NCBI GenBank assembly: GCA_022703195.1
Contig: JAKLEF010000112.1
Location: 1-6,427 of the forward strand
DNA: 6,427 bases
Source: Candidatus Fermentibacterota bacterium
GTDB taxonomy: Bacteria > Fermentibacterota > Fermentibacteria > Fermentibacterales > Fermentibacteraceae
Direction: 5' to 3'
Shown: positions 5,760-6,427 of the stretch, in pieces
Layout of the letters: each line of letters begins with the position of its first letter
Position numbering within the stretch: the first letter of the stretch is position 1
Made by a program: the position numbers and the translations under genes
The notes under the pieces: generated by a model
Databases searched by the model: none
The model's input: the letters and a program-made list of their open reading frames with translations, nothing else
What the model was told of the DNA's origin: nothing

Positions 5760-6038
5760 TCAGCGGGTCACGGAGCCGGGAGGCCGTGCGATACGGGCGT
5801 AGATCAGCGCCAGCACACCCGCCGACAGCAGGGCCGCCCCTGCCCGCCTGATGCCCGATGCGACCTCGGAATGGCGGGCATAATCGGCCGCAATGCCCGG
5901 AGGGGGGTCCTGGTAGGGAATCCCCGCGAAGAGGACGTCGTAGACGAAACCCGCTATCACCGCGATCAGCCCGGCGACCAGCAGGGGCAGGGCGGCCTTT
6001 GCCAGCAGGGACGACCTAGGCCGTGCAGTGTTTCTCAT
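5760..6038 (-). CDS. Small two-helix membrane protein of unknown function
   Basis: A 92-residue protein. A basic N-terminus (MRNTARPRSS) precedes a hydrophobic helix at about residues 12-34. A polar loop (about 35-63) contains GIPYQDPPPG, and a second helix spans about 64-82. The tail is short and basic (ARIARPPG). Both ends should face the cytoplasm and the loop the outside. I recall uncharacterised small membrane proteins with a similar 'DV.FAGIPYQDP.P...Y..H' loop, so it is probably a conserved gene, but I know no function. There is no good Shine-Dalgarno sequence before the ATG at 6038; a promoter lies so close that the message may be nearly leaderless. It is separated from kbl by a strong terminator and from the helicase by about 300 bases. 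Confidence 0.72.
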   Translation of the reverse strand: MRNTARPRSSLLAKAALPLLVAGLIAVIAGFVYDVLFAGIPYQDPPPGIAADYARHSEVASGIRRAGAALLSAGVLALIYARIARPPGSVTR

Positions 6039-6044
6039 GTCAAG

Positions 6045-6073
6045 ATTCTATGAGGGCTTCCGCTTCCGGGCAA
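6045..6073 (-). promoter_or_regulatory. Candidate promoter of the small membrane protein gene
   Basis: On the minus strand TTGCCC (6068-6073) and TAGAAT (6045-6050) are 17 bases apart. The -10 matches TATAAT at five of six positions and the -35 matches TTGACA at four (TTG and the fifth base C). Only six bases, CTTGAC, separate the -10 from the ATG at 6038, so transcription would begin at or very near the start codon. Confidence 0.5.
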
Positions 6074-6139
6074 GAGCCGGGCTGTCCGGGGCCCGGCGGT
6101 GCAGCAGATCCCGGGTTCGATACGCATGGTCTTCAGAAA

Positions 6140-6171
6140 AGTGGAGGCGGGGCCGGAGCCCCGCCTCCACT
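6140..6171 (-). terminator. Intrinsic terminator after kbl
   Basis: A 14-bp perfect stem (AGTGGAGGCGGGGC paired with its complement) with a four-base loop, TCCG on the minus strand, is followed by TTTTCTG. The run of T lies on the left side only, so it acts on minus-strand transcripts. It begins 19 bases after the Kbl stop codon. This is the strongest terminator in the window and isolates kbl from the downstream genes. Confidence 0.92.
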
Positions 6172-6189
6172 GTCGCATACGTCGCGCAG

Positions 6190-6427
6190 CTAGATGACCG
6201 AGTGCTTCCTGCCGACCTTCACGAAGGCTTCGATGGCCTTGTCTATGTGTTCCTTCGTGTGTGCGGCCGAGAGCTGGACCCTGATGCGGGACTGCCCCTT
6301 CGCCACGACCGGATAGAAGAAGCCTATCACGTATATCCCCTCGGCCAGCATGTCCTTCGCGAACGCCTGGGGCACGGGTGCGTCGTCGGGCGTGAACTTC
6401 GTGAACATGATGGGGACGATCGCGTGG
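6190..6427 (-). CDS. kbl: Glycine C-acetyltransferase (2-amino-3-ketobutyrate CoA ligase), C-terminal part
   Basis: Only the last 78 residues lie in the window; the frame runs off the right edge and opens HAIVPIMFTKF. The stretch GIYVIGFFYPVVAKGQSRIR, then VQLSAAHTKEHIDKAIEAF and the ending HSVI, match the C-terminus of Kbl closely. From memory the E. coli protein has YVTGFFYPVVPKGQARIR and SAAHT at the same place. The enzyme is a cytoplasmic, pyridoxal-phosphate-dependent member of the alpha-oxoamine synthase family. It cleaves 2-amino-3-ketobutyrate with CoA to glycine and acetyl-CoA in threonine degradation, usually with threonine dehydrogenase (Tdh). The active-site lysine lies upstream of the window. 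The conserved Arg of the C-terminal domain that helps bind the substrate carboxylate probably corresponds to one of those in SRIRVQ. A strong terminator follows, so kbl ends its operon. Confidence 0.93.
   Translation of the reverse strand, partial: HAIVPIMFTKFTPDDAPVPQAFAKDMLAEGIYVIGFFYPVVAKGQSRIRVQLSAAHTKEHIDKAIEAFVKVGRKHSVI

Noticed and set aside
6108..6123. CCGGGTTCGATA, resembling a tRNA T-arm or an attachment-site remnant
   Set aside because: The bases 3' of the loop cannot pair with CCGGG, and no acceptor stem, anticodon arm or CCA is nearby.

Overview
This is a GC-rich bacterial window in which every supported gene is on the minus strand, so genes read from right to left. Arginine is often encoded by AGG and leucine by CTG/CTC. 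Most start sites have clear Shine-Dalgarno sequences, and the intergenic gaps hold classical hairpin terminators. No phylogenetic marker is present. The style would fit an uncultivated GC-rich lineage (for example Chloroflexota- or FCB-like), but that is a guess. I see no mobile element, tRNA, rRNA or CRISPR array.

Right part (about 4104-6427), ordinary genes. The window opens with the C-terminus of glycine C-acetyltransferase (Kbl), closed by a strong intrinsic terminator. A 92-residue two-helix membrane protein of unknown function follows, with a good promoter so close to its ATG that the mRNA may be nearly leaderless. After a gap of about 300 bases with a candidate promoter and long leader comes an RhlE-type DEAD-box RNA helicase whose motif II reads DEVD, ending at a second hairpin terminator.

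Left part (1 to about 4030), one probable transcription unit. It starts with a PAS-GGDEF diguanylate cyclase, followed 34 bases later by a short-chain dehydrogenase. Three further genes are joined by overlapping stop and start codons: a small two-helix membrane protein with a four-cysteine zinc ribbon, a signal-peptide-bearing DUF2207-like membrane protein, and the N-terminus of a PqqD-like protein that runs off the left edge and is probably the front of a radical SAM enzyme.

The most notable signal is the last 20 residues of the DUF2207-like protein: an alternating Cys-Ala tail with seven cysteines, ending Gly-Gly-Gly-Arg. The topology places this tail in the cytoplasm. Its last codons carry the ribosome-binding site of the PqqD-like gene, and the two genes overlap by ATGA. 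PqqD-like domains present peptides to radical SAM maturases, so the pair looks like a candidate system in which a membrane protein's Cys-rich tail is chemically modified. This is an inference; the enzyme itself lies mostly outside the window.
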